From: DASRDU01 sp035560235
GTDB taxonomy: Bacteria; Acidobacteriota; Blastocatellia; RBC074
NCBI GenBank assembly: GCA_035560235.1
Contig: DATMAG010000026.1
Location: forward strand, 35,227 to 99,226
Direction of reading: 5' to 3'
DNA: 64,000 nt
Both the position numbers and the translations under genes were made by a program. The notes under the pieces were generated by a model, which was not told the DNA's origin, searched no databases, and worked only from the letters and a program-made list of their open reading frames with translations. Shown one piece after another: positions 25,524-34,164 of the stretch (position 1 is its first letter; every line of letters starts with the position of its first letter).

Positions 25524-28226
25524 TCAGGCCTGCATGAGCCGCCGGTTTGTCTTTGCTCTGCCTGCGGCTGCCTGTCGCGCGGCTTTCGTCTGTACCTGAA
25601 GCGGCGGAACATCGGCTGCCGGGACAGCTCCGTATTCTCTGAGCAGCGCCAGCACCGGATCGAGCTTTTCATAAAAGACCACGATGATTTCACCGGGAGT
25701 GATTTCATCGAGCGCGGCCCGCAGCGCCTCGGTTTCCTTCATCACAATGCGGCATTCGCGGCCCGGCGCTTCGCTCAGCACTGCCCGGTGCAGCAGCTCT
25801 GCCACTTCGCCGCTGCGGCGTCCGCGCAGGTCAGCGTCCTCCTTGATGAAGAGCCGGTGAAAACCGCGTGCGGCGGCCCGCCCGGACTGTTCAATCACTG
25901 AATTGTTGCGATCACCGGGAACGCCGATGACTCCGGTCAAACGGCGTCCTTCCCACGCCGTCGCCATGCGACAGATCGCCGCGAAGGCATCAGGATTGTG
26001 ACCGTAATCAACCAGCACATATCCGCCCGCCACTTCATAGAGTCCGGCGCGCCCCTGATTGTGCCCGGTACAGTGAAAGTTTCTGAGCGCCCCGGCAATG
26101 GCCTCACGGCTCAGCCCGTAAGCGCGACAGGCCGCAACCGCAGCCAGCGCATTGGCGACGTGAAACCAGGCGGCTCCGTTCAGTGTCGCCGGAATCTCAG
26201 CGGCGCGAATGATGCGCGTCTCACTGCTGCCTGCGGCTTCGACAATCCAGCCGTCACGGTAAAGCAGGGCCAGCCCGCCGCCGTCCAGATGCCGCCTGAT
26301 TACGACGTGCAGCGGATGAAGTGAGAAATAGACCACGTTCTTTGCGACCCGGCTGACACGCGGAATCTCCATCAGCTGCGCCAGGCGTTCATCGTCTGCA
26401 TTGAGAATCAGCGTGCCGCCCGCGCGCACCCGCTCGGCCACGAGCGATTTTACAAAGAGCAGATCATCCAGACTCTCCAGCCCGTCCTGCCCCAGATGAT
26501 CGAGCCGCACATTGCTGATGATTGAAATATCAGACCAGTCGTAACCAAGCCCGCCACGCATGATTCCGCCGCGCGCGGTTTCAAGGACAGCCACTTCAAC
26601 CGACGGATCAGAGAGAACCGTGCGCGCTGACTGCGGGCCGGTGGTGTCGCCTTTTTCAATCAGCCTGCCGCCGATGTAAATGCCGTCAGTCGTCGTCACG
26701 CCAACGGTCTTTCCCGATTCAGCGATGACGTGACCGATCATGCGTGTGATCGTCGTTTTGCCGTTCGTGCCGGTGATCGAAATAATCGGAATGCGGCCTG
26801 ATGAATCGCCGGGATAAAGCATCTCGACAATCGCGCTGCCGACATCGCGGCTCGCGCCCTCGCCCGGCGCAAGATGCATGCGCAGCCCCGGCGCAGCATT
26901 GACCTCAAGAATGCCGTTGCCCGGCCCTGCCGGTCGCGCAATGTCATCGAGCATCAGATCGAGGCCGCAGACATCCAGCCCGATCACGCGCGCGGCGCGT
27001 TCACACATCGCCGCAATTTCAGGATGCACCTGTTCAGTCACATCCCTGGCGGTGCCGCCGGTCGAGAGATTGGCGCATTCACGCAGATAAACCGTCTCGC
27101 CGCGCGCAGGTCTGTAACTGAGGTCCAGCCCCTGGCGTCTGAGAAACTCAGTCATCACCGCATCGGGCCTGATTCTGGTCAGCGCCTTCTCGTGATCCTC
27201 TCCGCGTTCGGGCTGCTGATTGATGATCTCGATCAGTTGCGCAATCGTGTGTTCGCCGTCGCCAGTGACGCAGGCCGGAATCCGTTCACTCGCGGCCACC
27301 ATCTTTCCATTGACGACCAGGACGCGATAATCGCGGCCCGTGAACTGCTGTTCGACGATCACCTTCGCTGAATACTGTTGCGCCAGGCGGAAGGCGTGTC
27401 TGACCTGCACCGGAGTAGTCAGGTTCAGTGAAACGCCTTTGCCCTGGCATCCGTTGCCTGGTTTGACGGCGACCGGCCAGCCGATTTCATCCGGCGCGGC
27501 GAGGGCTTCAGCTTCAGTCGCAGCCAGACAGCCTTCGGGCACAGCAATGCCCGCTTCTCTGAGCAGGCGCTTGGTCAGATCCTTGTCAGCCGCAATGTCC
27601 ACTGCGACGGCGCTCGTCTGAGAGGTCATCGCGGCCTGAATGAAGCGGCGCTGAGTGCCATAACCAAGCTGCACCAGGCTGTCAGTGCCGATGCGCCGCA
27701 CCGGAATGCCGCGCCGCAGCGCAGCCCTGATGATTGATTGCGTGCTCGGGCCTGGTTCGGTGCGGGCGATGATCGCTTCAGCTTCCTTCAGTCGTTCCGC
27801 GAGCGGGAACGGCTTGTTTCTGACGAGCGCTTCGACCAGCGCGACGGCTGTGCGCAGCAGATACTTCGTTCCCTGCTCGGCCTTGTATTCGATGGCAATG
27901 CGAAACCATCCGGGTTCGCCTGTCTGTCTGGTCTTGCCGTGAATCGCACCGATGCCCGCGAGCTTTGTCAGTTCCAGCGCGACATGTTCGACGATGTGCC
28001 CGAACCAGGTTCCCTCCTGCAACCGCTCGATAAAGCCGCCGGGCCTGTTCTTCGAGCAGTGATGCTCATTCAGACCGGGCAGCAGCGCGAGCAGGCGTTC
28101 ATTAAAGCCGGGGACTTCATAACTCTCCCGTCCGGCCAGATTCTCCAGATCGAGCGTCATTAAAAGAACAGGACGATGACTGTAAATATTCGGCCCCGCC
28201 AGAGCGCGGATTTCACCGATTCTCAT
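25524..28226 (-). CDS. cphA: Cyanophycin synthetase
   Basis: 900 residues, the normal size. The N-terminal domain (to about 160) includes GFNERLLALLPGLNEHHCS and HIVEHVALELTKLAG. An ATP-grasp domain (about 215-475) includes GWPVAVKPGNGCQGKGVSLNL and CGLDLMLDD. A Mur-ligase-like domain (about 490-880) includes the P-loop ISITGTNGKTTITRMIGHV, TARGGIMRGGLGYDW and VDYGHNPDAF. The ATP-grasp site adds Asp and the Mur-like site adds Arg to the growing polymer. ATG 28226 has GGAG 9 bp upstream. A near-perfect sigma-54 promoter at 28283-28298 suits nitrogen control. First gene of cphA-iadA-cphB. Confidence 0.96.
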   Translation of the reverse strand: MRIGEIRALAGPNIYSHRPVLLMTLDLENLAGRESYEVPGFNERLLALLPGLNEHHCSKNRPGGFIERLQEGTWFGHIVEHVALELTKLAGIGAIHGKTRQTGEPGWFRIAIEYKAEQGTKYLLRTAVALVEALVRNKPFPLAERLKEAEAIIARTEPGPSTQSIIRAALRRGIPVRRIGTDSLVQLGYGTQRRFIQAAMTSQTSAVAVDIAADKDLTKRLLREAGIAVPEGCLAATEAEALAAPDEIGWPVAVKPGNGCQGKGVSLNLTTPVQVRHAFRLAQQYSAKVIVEQQFTGRDYRVLVVNGKMVAASERIPACVTGDGEHTIAQLIEIINQQPERGEDHEKALTRIRPDAVMTEFLRRQGLDLSYRPARGETVYLRECANLSTGGTARDVTEQVHPEIAAMCERAARVIGLDVCGLDLMLDDIARPAGPGNGILEVNAAPGLRMHLAPGEGASRDVGSAIVEMLYPGDSSGRIPIISITGTNGKTTITRMIGHVIAESGKTVGVTTTDGIYIGGRLIEKGDTTGPQSARTVLSDPSVEVAVLETARGGIMRGGLGYDWSDISIISNVRLDHLGQDGLESLDDLLFVKSLVAERVRAGGTLILNADDERLAQLMEIPRVSRVAKNVVYFSLHPLHVVIRRHLDGGGLALLYRDGWIVEAAGSSETRIIRAAEIPATLNGAAWFHVANALAAVAACRAYGLSREAIAGALRNFHCTGHNQGRAGLYEVAGGYVLVDYGHNPDAFAAICRMATAWEGRRLTGVIGVPGDRNNSVIEQSGRAAARGFHRLFIKEDADLRGRRSGEVAELLHRAVLSEAPGRECRIVMKETEALRAALDEITPGEIIVVFYEKLDPVLALLREYGAVPAADVPPLQVQTKAARQAAAGRAKTNRRLMQA

Positions 28227-28282
28227 TGGATCATTCTCCGATTGTTACCAGCGTCCAAAGCCATCAGAAGCGCAGTCAGGTG

Positions 28283-28298
28283 AGCAAGCTTAATGCCA
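28283..28298 (-). promoter_or_regulatory. Sigma-54 promoter of the cyanophycin operon
   Basis: Minus strand TGGCAT-TAAGC-TTGCT. The expected start near 28272 gives a leader of about 46 nt before cphA. Strong match and good geometry. Confidence 0.7.
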
Positions 28299-28323
28299 TT
28301 CTGAATCCCGGCGCAGTTGCGCG

Positions 28324-28339
28324 TGGCATATCGCTTGAT
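28324..28339 (+). promoter_or_regulatory. Degenerate sigma-54-like site upstream of the DUF6335 gene
   Basis: TGGCAT-N5-TTGAT; the conserved C of the -12 GC is replaced by A, and the predicted start would be only about 11 nt before the ATG. Noted because it lies back-to-back with the cphA promoter. Weak. Confidence 0.25.
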
Positions 28340-28359
28340 TGATGACGGGCGGAGGAAAT

Positions 28360-28746
28360 ATGAGTAAAGCCGCAAACAAACAGGTCGAAAATGAGCGCCT
28401 CGCCACGCAGGACAATCTCGATCCCGAAACAAAGATGAAGGATCAGATGGCCGACACCGGAGGCCGGATGCTGGAAGAGGAACTTGAGGAGTACAACTCG
28501 GTCAGTCCCGAACTGACGGCTGGCGATATTGACGCCGACTGGCAGGGGGCCGAAGACAGTGGCTCGGAGACGCCGGGCGGTGACGTCCCCACACCCGATC
28601 AGGACAACGTTGACGAACTCGGTCGCGCCGTCGGCCTGGAGTTTCAGGACAATCAGGAACTGCAAACTCACGATGAAATCCTGGCCAGACGCGACCGCCA
28701 TCGCTGGGAACTCAACCGCAGTTCGGCTGACAGCGATTCAATTTAG
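28360..28746 (+). CDS. DUF6335-like acidic small protein
   Basis: 128 residues, acidic and hydrophilic, no membrane segment. The region ELTAGDIDADWQGAEDSGSETPGGDVPTPDQDNVDELGRAVGLEFQDNQ followed by RRDRHRWELN matches my memory of the DUF6335 family found in cyanobacteria and other soil bacteria; function unknown. ATG 28360 has GGAGG 5 bp upstream. It is divergent from cphA, with which it shares a 133-bp control region, and is followed by a strong hairpin. Confidence 0.75.
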   Translation: MSKAANKQVENERLATQDNLDPETKMKDQMADTGGRMLEEELEEYNSVSPELTAGDIDADWQGAEDSGSETPGGDVPTPDQDNVDELGRAVGLEFQDNQELQTHDEILARRDRHRWELNRSSADSDSI

Positions 28747-28776
28747 ATCGAAACAGCACACACTGATTGAAAGTGG

Positions 28777-28860
28777 CGGTGTTGGGAGTTCCAGCTTCAG
28801 CTGGTCTGCTTTGAATTGAAAGCCAGACCAGCTGAAGCTGGAACTCCCAACACCGTTTTT
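28777..28860. repeat. Perfect 32-bp inverted repeat followed by a T-run
   Basis: Arms 28777-28808 and 28824-28855 are exactly complementary over 32 bp; the 15-nt centre (CTTTGAATTGAAAGC) is itself almost palindromic. T-run at 28855-28861 on the plus strand. It can terminate the DUF6335 gene, but its length and perfection exceed any terminator need; it looks like a mobile or amplified dyad element. Confidence 0.88.
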
Positions 28861-28920
28861 TGCTGCCAGCATGATTTACTGAAGGCATTGGCTGGGTTGA
28901 AGCAGCGAAGCACTCTGAAA

Positions 28921-28960
28921 ACAGCAAAGCCGGAAGCATTGAAGCTTCCGGCTTTGCTGT
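28921..28960 (-). terminator. Terminator of the DUF4383 gene
   Basis: 17-bp perfect stem (28921-28937 with 28944-28960), 6-nt loop, with a TTTTC stretch following on the minus strand. Located 30 bp after the DUF4383 stop. Confidence 0.85.
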
Positions 28961-28989
28961 GGTTGTTTCTAACTGAAGGATACTGAAAG

Positions 28990-29403
28990 TTACGGATGAG
29001 CGGCGTGTCCGCCCTCGGTCGGGATGTGTGTAGTGTGTGGCGCTCGCGCCAGGGCCCCGGCCAGGAAGATAATGCCAAGCACGATGTGAACGACGTTATC
29101 AGGCGTCATTGAACCCATGGCTCCGGGTGCCTGATGTGCCTGAATCAGTGCGGCCACCGTGTTCGGAGAGGCGAAGCCCAGAATTCCGAGCAGCAGATAG
29201 ATGATTCCGAAAATGATACTGAAGGTGCGCGCTGCGCTCAGTGAGGCCGCAAATCCGAAGTACAGCGCCAGCACACCGCTGATCAGATGAATAATGTTGT
29301 GCATGCCGGAAAGATGCATCCCCATCAGATCAGGAGCCGCATAGCCGAGCAGCCCCACCAGCACGAACACTACTCCCAGAATTTTGCAGATCGTCCTGGC
29401 CAT
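28990..29403 (-). CDS. DUF4383 family four-helix membrane protein
   Basis: 137 residues with four predicted helices: VFVLVGLLGYAAPDLMG, HLISGVLALYFGFAAS, FSIIFGIIYLLLGILGFAS and VVHIVLGIIFLAGALA. The pattern NIIHLISG...DNVVHIVLG with a loop GIxYLLLGILGF is typical of DUF4383. The role is unknown; such proteins are common in envelope-stress clusters. ATG 29403 has AGGAGGAGG 5 bp upstream. A leader hairpin (29434-29456) lies 30 bp upstream, and a consensus sigma-54 site is 220 bp upstream at 29621-29636. Confidence 0.85.
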   Translation of the reverse strand: MARTICKILGVVFVLVGLLGYAAPDLMGMHLSGMHNIIHLISGVLALYFGFAASLSAARTFSIIFGIIYLLLGILGFASPNTVAALIQAHQAPGAMGSMTPDNVVHIVLGIIFLAGALARAPHTTHIPTEGGHAAHP

Positions 29404-29620
29404 AATTCCTCCTCCTCTGATTTCGGCTTGTTGGGCAGCCAAAAGAAATGGCTGCCTGAACCGGTTGCCGCCCTCCCCATGACGGCGACTGACTCAGGCA
29501 GCCGCTCCACTCACGACGGAAAGGAACTTACTCCCCCACAAGTTCCATTGAATGCAACGCTGCATTCGTTCCGTACCTGAGCCTGACCAGAATCGCAAAT
29601 GATCGGTCGCCCGACTTGTT

Positions 29621-29636
29621 TGCAACTCCGATGCCA
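29621..29636 (-). promoter_or_regulatory. Sigma-54 promoter of the DUF4383 gene
   Basis: Minus strand TGGCAT-CGGAG-TTGCA, one base from the full consensus. Predicted start near 29610, giving a leader of about 205 nt that contains the hairpin at 29434-29456. Confidence 0.7.
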
Positions 29637-29854
29637 TCTGCCTGCACCTGCCTCACTGCCGCTAACTGCCCTGTCTTCACATCATTATTATTGCCGCTGC
29701 AAAACGCGCCGCCTCTGACTGTCCGTTTCATGAATTGAAGAAATGCAGACCGCTGTATCAGGCAACAGCACACTGTACGATCAGGCATACGCCGCGCCGG
29801 TCTGCGCGATCCGACATCCGCACTGAAAAAATAAATTCTGCGGGACGCTGATGC

Positions 29855-29870
29855 TGGCGTCCGGCTTGCG
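29855..29870 (+). promoter_or_regulatory. Possible sigma-54 promoter of the BON-SRPBCC operon
   Basis: TGGCGT-CCGGC-TTGCG; invariant GG and GC kept. The first gene starts 287 bp downstream, so the leader would be long (about 275 nt). Moderate support. Confidence 0.4.
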
Positions 29871-30156
29871 TCCACCCTCTTCTGACACACAACCGGAAAC
29901 ACGCCCGGAAGAGAAGAGCCGGGTCCCGGTTCAGGTCGCTGATCCTGAACCGGGTGACTGATTTCGATCAGATCAGGGCGTTGGCTGATCGTGCAGTCAG
30001 CGAGTACAGCCACGTGATGACCCGAATTCAGAACAGACTGAGAGAAGAGGACGACACAGAACACGGTGCGAGGCTCTGTGCCGGTTCACTGATTCCGTTT
30101 GTTCCGTGCTTTGCTTCAACTGACGCCCGAATGACCAGCCTTTGCGGAGGAAGTTT

Positions 30157-31413
30157 ATGTCTGACAGACAAATCAAATTATGGATGTTCAGAAAGATGAT
30201 GGCAGGCATCCTGCAGCGCGACCGCAACAGATTCAACTCAGGCGACGCGATCACCTTTGCCGCGCTGATGGGCGCGGGCGCGGGGTTGATGTATCTGCTG
30301 GATCCTGATCGCGGGCGGCGCAGGCGCGCACTGCTCAAGGATTCTGCCGCGCACACCTTCAATCAGACCAGGTGCGCTCTCGGGACGACTTCACGCGATC
30401 TGGCGAATCGCGCCAGAGGATTCGCCGCCAGAACCACTGCGCTTTTCAGAAGCGACGAGGCCGATGATGAGGTCATCGAAGCGCGCGTTCGCTCGAAGCT
30501 GGGCCGCGTCGTTTCGCATCCGGGCGCAATTGAAGTGCGCGCCCGCGATGGCCGCGTGACGCTGACCGGTTCGGTCCTGGCGCGCGAAGTTGATGATCTG
30601 GTGTCGTGCATCTCGTCGGTGCGCGGAGTCGGCGAGGTGGATAATCAGTTGCAGGTTCACAGTCAGGCCGGTGAAGTGCCGGAGCTGCAGGGCGGGCGCA
30701 GACGGCCCGGCGAACAATTCGAACTGATGCAGCACAACTGGTCACCTTCGGCGCGCCTGCTGGCAACGCTGACCGGAGGCGCACTGATGGGCGTCTGTCT
30801 GCGTCGCCGCGATGCAGTCGGAGTGACGCTCGGCACCATCGGGTTCGGCCTCGCGCTGCGCGGCATCAGCAACATCGAGCTGAAACGTTTGTCAGGCTTC
30901 GGCGGAGGCCGTCGCGCCATTGATGTCTGCAAGACCATCAACATCAATGCGCCGGTCGCCAGAGTCTTTGAGTTCTGGACGAATTACGAAAACTTCCCGC
31001 ACTTCATGCACTACGTGCGCGAAGTCCGCGATCTCGGCAACGGGCGCTCGCACTGGATCGTCTCCGGGCCGGCGGGCGTGCCGGTTGAGTGGAATGCCGT
31101 CGTCACAGACTTTCAGCCTGGCCGGGTGATGGCGTGGAAGAGCGAGGACAATTCGATCATTCAGCACGCAGGCATCATTCGTTTCGAGGCCAGTGGTGAC
31201 AACCGCACGCGCGTCAGCATCAGGCTCTCGTACAATCCGCCTGCGGGCGCTTTCGGTCACGCCCTGGCCCGCATCTTCGGTGCTGACCCGAAACATGAAA
31301 TGGATGAGGACCTGATTCGCCTCAAGACTGTGATTGAAACCGGACACGCTCCGCGTGACGCCGCGCAGCCGCTGCCGGAAGTCGCCGTGAGTGCGCGAGG
31401 AATACACCGATGA
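30157..31413 (+). CDS. BON domain and SRPBCC domain protein
   Basis: 418 residues. The N-terminus has a short hydrophobic stretch, ITFAALMGAGAGLMYLLDPDRGRRRR, a motif common to DUF883/YtxH-like stress proteins. A BON domain (about 105-170: DEVIEARVRSKLGRVVSHPGAIEVRARDGRVTLTGSVL) is a likely phospholipid-binding module. Two hydrophobic segments follow, then an SRPBCC domain (about 255-400: IDVCKTININAPVARVFEFWTNYENFPHFMHYVREVR). The latter is paralogous to the protein at 17911-18702. Start chosen at 30157 for GGAGGAAG 5 bp upstream. It overlaps the next gene by 4 bp (ATGA), so the two are coupled. Confidence 0.88.
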   Translation: MSDRQIKLWMFRKMMAGILQRDRNRFNSGDAITFAALMGAGAGLMYLLDPDRGRRRRALLKDSAAHTFNQTRCALGTTSRDLANRARGFAARTTALFRSDEADDEVIEARVRSKLGRVVSHPGAIEVRARDGRVTLTGSVLAREVDDLVSCISSVRGVGEVDNQLQVHSQAGEVPELQGGRRRPGEQFELMQHNWSPSARLLATLTGGALMGVCLRRRDAVGVTLGTIGFGLALRGISNIELKRLSGFGGGRRAIDVCKTININAPVARVFEFWTNYENFPHFMHYVREVRDLGNGRSHWIVSGPAGVPVEWNAVVTDFQPGRVMAWKSEDNSIIQHAGIIRFEASGDNRTRVSIRLSYNPPAGAFGHALARIFGADPKHEMDEDLIRLKTVIETGHAPRDAAQPLPEVAVSARGIHR

Positions 31414-32129
31414 ACAACCCCGGGGAACAGAACAATCACGCCATCGAAATGCGAGCGCGCCAGGTGGAAATCAACATCGGCTCACCGGCGCGCCCGCTCG
31501 TGCTCGAAGGCGAACTGCACATTCCTGAAACGGGCAGCGGGCTGGTGCTCTTTGCGCACGGCAGCGGGAGCAGCCGCCACAGCCCGCGCAATCAGTTCGT
31601 GGCGCGCCTCATTCGCGAAGCGGGCATCGGCACGCTGCTCTTTGATCTGCTGACGACGAGAGAAGGCGCGCTCGATGAACTGACGCGGCATCTGCGCTTT
31701 GACATCGGACTGCTGGCCGAACGTCTGATGGCGGTGACGCGCCGGGTGACTCAAGAGGAAGAGACGCGGCATCTGTGCCCCGGTTATTTCGGCGCCAGCA
31801 CCGGCGGCGGCGCGGCGCTGGTGGCAGCCGCTCAGCTCGGCCCGCTCGTTGGCGCAGTCGTTTCGCGCGGCGGACGACCTGATCTGGCCGGAGATGCGCT
31901 GCCGCGTGTCAAATCTCCGGTGCTGCTGATCGTCGGCGGCAATGATGATGTGGTGATCAGACTGAACCGGCAGGCTTATGAGCAGCTGCGGTGCGAGAAG
32001 GAACTGACGATCATTCCCGGCGCCTCGCATCTCTTCGAGGAACCGGGCACGCTGGCGGAAGTTGCGCGGGTCGCGGCTGACTGGTTCAGCCGTCATCTGC
32101 GTCCGCGTGATGCCGCCGCTGGAGGATGA
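31410..32129 (+). CDS. Dienelactone hydrolase-like alpha/beta hydrolase
   Basis: 239 residues. Alpha/beta hydrolase fold: oxyanion region VLFAHGSGSSRHSPRNQFVA, nucleophile elbow GYFGASTGGGAA (serine at the elbow), acid loop in LLIVGGNDDVVIRLN and catalytic histidine in PGASHLFEEPG. This subgroup is regularly found next to or fused with phosphoribosyltransferases, as here. The substrate is unknown. The start codon overlaps the stop of the BON-SRPBCC gene; the downstream gene begins 1 bp after its stop. Confidence 0.9.
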   Translation: MNNPGEQNNHAIEMRARQVEINIGSPARPLVLEGELHIPETGSGLVLFAHGSGSSRHSPRNQFVARLIREAGIGTLLFDLLTTREGALDELTRHLRFDIGLLAERLMAVTRRVTQEEETRHLCPGYFGASTGGGAALVAAAQLGPLVGAVVSRGGRPDLAGDALPRVKSPVLLIVGGNDDVVIRLNRQAYEQLRCEKELTIIPGASHLFEEPGTLAEVARVAADWFSRHLRPRDAAAGG

Positions 32130-32130
32130 A

Positions 32131-32787
32131 GTGGCAAGGGCATTTCGTGATCGCGTCGAAGCAGGCAGAGTGCTGGCGACGAAGCTGACGGCTTACGCTC
32201 ATCGCCCGGACGTGCTGGTGCTCGCGCTGCCGCGTGGCGGCGTACCGGTCGCCTTCGAGGTGGCTCAGGCCCTCGATGCTCCGCTCGATGTCTTCATTGT
32301 GCGCAAACTCGGCGTGCCCGGTCACGAAGAACTGGCGATGGGCGCAATTGCCAGCGGCGGTGGGCGCATTCTCAATCACGAGGTGCTGCGCTACATCTCA
32401 ATTCCACCCGAAGTCATTGACGAAGTAACCGCGCGCGAACAACGCGAACTGGAACGACGCGAACGCAGCTACCGTGACGACCGCCCGCCGCCTGAGGTGC
32501 AGGGCAGGACCGTGATTCTGGTTGATGACGGACTCGCCACCGGCTCAACCATGCGCGCCGCAGCAGCCGCGCTGAGAGCGCAGCATCCGGCCCGCATCAT
32601 CGTGGCCGTGCCGGTCGCTTCACCCGAAGTCTGCGAGGAATTTCGCTCGGAAGTTGATGAGATCATCTGCGCGATGACGCCGCAGCCGTTTATGGCTGTC
32701 GGGCTGTGGTATGAGAACTTCGCGCAGACCTCTGATGAACAGGTGCGCGAACTGCTCGAAATGGCTGCGCACACAGTCCATCACTGA
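32131..32787 (+). CDS. Phosphoribosyltransferase-family protein
   Basis: 218 residues from a GTG start with GGAGG 5 bp upstream; ATG 32110, inside the previous gene, is an alternative that adds seven residues. Type I PRTase fold: ALPRGGVPVAFEVA, VIRKLGVPGHEELAMGAIASGG, and the PRPP loop VILVDDGLATGSTM. The family (with ComF/Rv0571c-like members) has no settled substrate. Position between a dienelactone-hydrolase-like gene and an erythromycin-esterase-like gene matches fusions of these domains that I recall in the Mycobacterium dormancy regulon (Rv2030c). This suggests the three proteins act together. Confidence 0.9.
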   Translation: MARAFRDRVEAGRVLATKLTAYAHRPDVLVLALPRGGVPVAFEVAQALDAPLDVFIVRKLGVPGHEELAMGAIASGGGRILNHEVLRYISIPPEVIDEVTAREQRELERRERSYRDDRPPPEVQGRTVILVDDGLATGSTMRAAAAALRAQHPARIIVAVPVASPEVCEEFRSEVDEIICAMTPQPFMAVGLWYENFAQTSDEQVRELLEMAAHTVHH

Positions 32788-32793
32788 TGATTT

Positions 32794-34134
32794 ATGGCTG
32801 AAGGTTCCGTGATCCGCCTTGTTGATTCAGCCGCACATCCGCTCACCGGCGCGGCGCAGGATTATGATCCGCTGCTGCAGATGATCGGAGACGCGCGGCT
32901 CGTGCTGCTCGGTGAAGCCTCGCACGGCACGCACGAGTTCTATCTAACGCGCGCTGAAATCACTCAGCGGCTGATTGATGAAAAGGGCTTCAATGCCGTC
33001 GCGGTCGAAGCCGACTGGCCCGATGCCTTTCGCGTCAACCGCTGGGTGCGCGGCGTCAGCGAGGATGCCGACAGTCGCACGGCGCTCGATGGCTTCAGGC
33101 GCTTTCCCACGTGGATGTGGCGCAATACCGAAGTCGTCAGCTTCATTGAACGGCTGCGGGCGCACAATGCCGCGCTGCCGCCGGATGCGCCGACAGCAGG
33201 TTTTTACGGGCTTGACCTCTACAGCCTCAACACCTCCATCGCAGCCGTGCTGAACTATCTCGACCGGGTTGATCCGGAGGCCGCGCGACGGGCGCGTTAT
33301 CGTTACGCCTGCTTCGAGCATTTCGGCGACGACGTGCAGGCGTATGGTTATGCCGCCAACTTCGGGCTGACTGAATCGTGCGAAAACGAAGCCGTCAGCC
33401 AGCTTGTCGAGTTGCGGCGGCACGCGGCTGATTACGCGAGCCGCGACGGGCGCGTGGCGGCTGATGAATTCTTCTTTGCGGAACAGAATGCGCGGCTCGT
33501 CATCAACGCCGAGGAATACTATCGCGTCATGTTCCGAAGCAGCGCCGAATCGTGGAACCTGCGCGACCGGCACATGGCCGAAACGCTCGATGCGCTGCTC
33601 CGCCATCTCAGCGCGCAGATCGGGCGGCCCGCAAAAGTCGTCATCTGGGAACACAACTCACACCTCGGCGATGCGCGAGCGACATACATGGCCCGGCAGG
33701 GGCAGTTGAATGTCGGGCAACTGGTGCGGCAGCAGTACGGGAGCGAAGCCGTGCTGGTCGGCTTTACGACTTACACCGGCACTGTTACGGCGTCTTCTGA
33801 ATGGGATGCGCCCGCTGAACGCAAGCGCGTGCGTCCAGGTCTGCCGCGCAGCTACGAAGCGCTCTTTCACGAAGCCGAGCATGATCGTTTTCTGCTGAAC
33901 CTGCGCGACAACGAACAACTGTCAGCCGCTTTGCGCGGGCCGCTGCTTGAGCGGGCAATCGGAGTAATCTATCTGCCGCAGACTGAACGCCTGAGTCATT
34001 ACTTCGACGCCGAGTTGTCCAGGCAGTTTGATGTCGTCATGCATTTCGATGAAACGCGCGCGCTCGAACCCCTCGAACGCACCCCGCAGTGGGAAGCAGG
34101 CGAGCCGCCGGAAACATATCCATCAGGTCTATAG
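32794..34134 (+). CDS. Erythromycin esterase-like protein
   Basis: 446 residues. Family motifs: LLGEASHGTHEFYLTRAEITQRLI with catalytic-type Glu and His near residue 40, VAVEADWPDAFRVNRWVRG, and VIWEHNSHLGDARAT with a second conserved Glu-His pair. Proteins of this family include EreA/EreB macrolide esterases, but most chromosomal members, often next to phosphoribosyltransferases, have no shown resistance role. This one is a probable general hydrolase of unknown substrate. It starts 6 bp after the PRTase and lacks a strong ribosome-binding site, so coupling is likely. Confidence 0.9.
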   Translation: MAEGSVIRLVDSAAHPLTGAAQDYDPLLQMIGDARLVLLGEASHGTHEFYLTRAEITQRLIDEKGFNAVAVEADWPDAFRVNRWVRGVSEDADSRTALDGFRRFPTWMWRNTEVVSFIERLRAHNAALPPDAPTAGFYGLDLYSLNTSIAAVLNYLDRVDPEAARRARYRYACFEHFGDDVQAYGYAANFGLTESCENEAVSQLVELRRHAADYASRDGRVAADEFFFAEQNARLVINAEEYYRVMFRSSAESWNLRDRHMAETLDALLRHLSAQIGRPAKVVIWEHNSHLGDARATYMARQGQLNVGQLVRQQYGSEAVLVGFTTYTGTVTASSEWDAPAERKRVRPGLPRSYEALFHEAEHDRFLLNLRDNEQLSAALRGPLLERAIGVIYLPQTERLSHYFDAELSRQFDVVMHFDETRALEPLERTPQWEAGEPPETYPSGL

Positions 34135-34164
34135 AAAGCCGGAGGACTTTTACGCAGAGCGAGG

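Larger units (their letters stand above)
29404..30156. other. Divergent control region with two sigma-54-like sites
   Basis: About 750 bp without a supported gene. It holds a leftward sigma-54 site (29621-29636), a rightward one (29855-29870), an 8-bp hairpin GGCAGCCA...TGGCTGCC at 29434-29456, and the word GCAGACC in both orientations (29745, 29799). Open frames on both strands lack start signals. Confidence 0.55.

Noticed and set aside
29528..30064. Leftward open frame whose end looks protein-like
   Set aside because: It runs over the sigma-54 site at 29621-29636, has no start signal and no recognised family.
32794..34134. Erythromycin esterase as a resistance gene
   Set aside because: Chromosomal relatives next to phosphoribosyltransferases have no shown macrolide activity; no mobile context.
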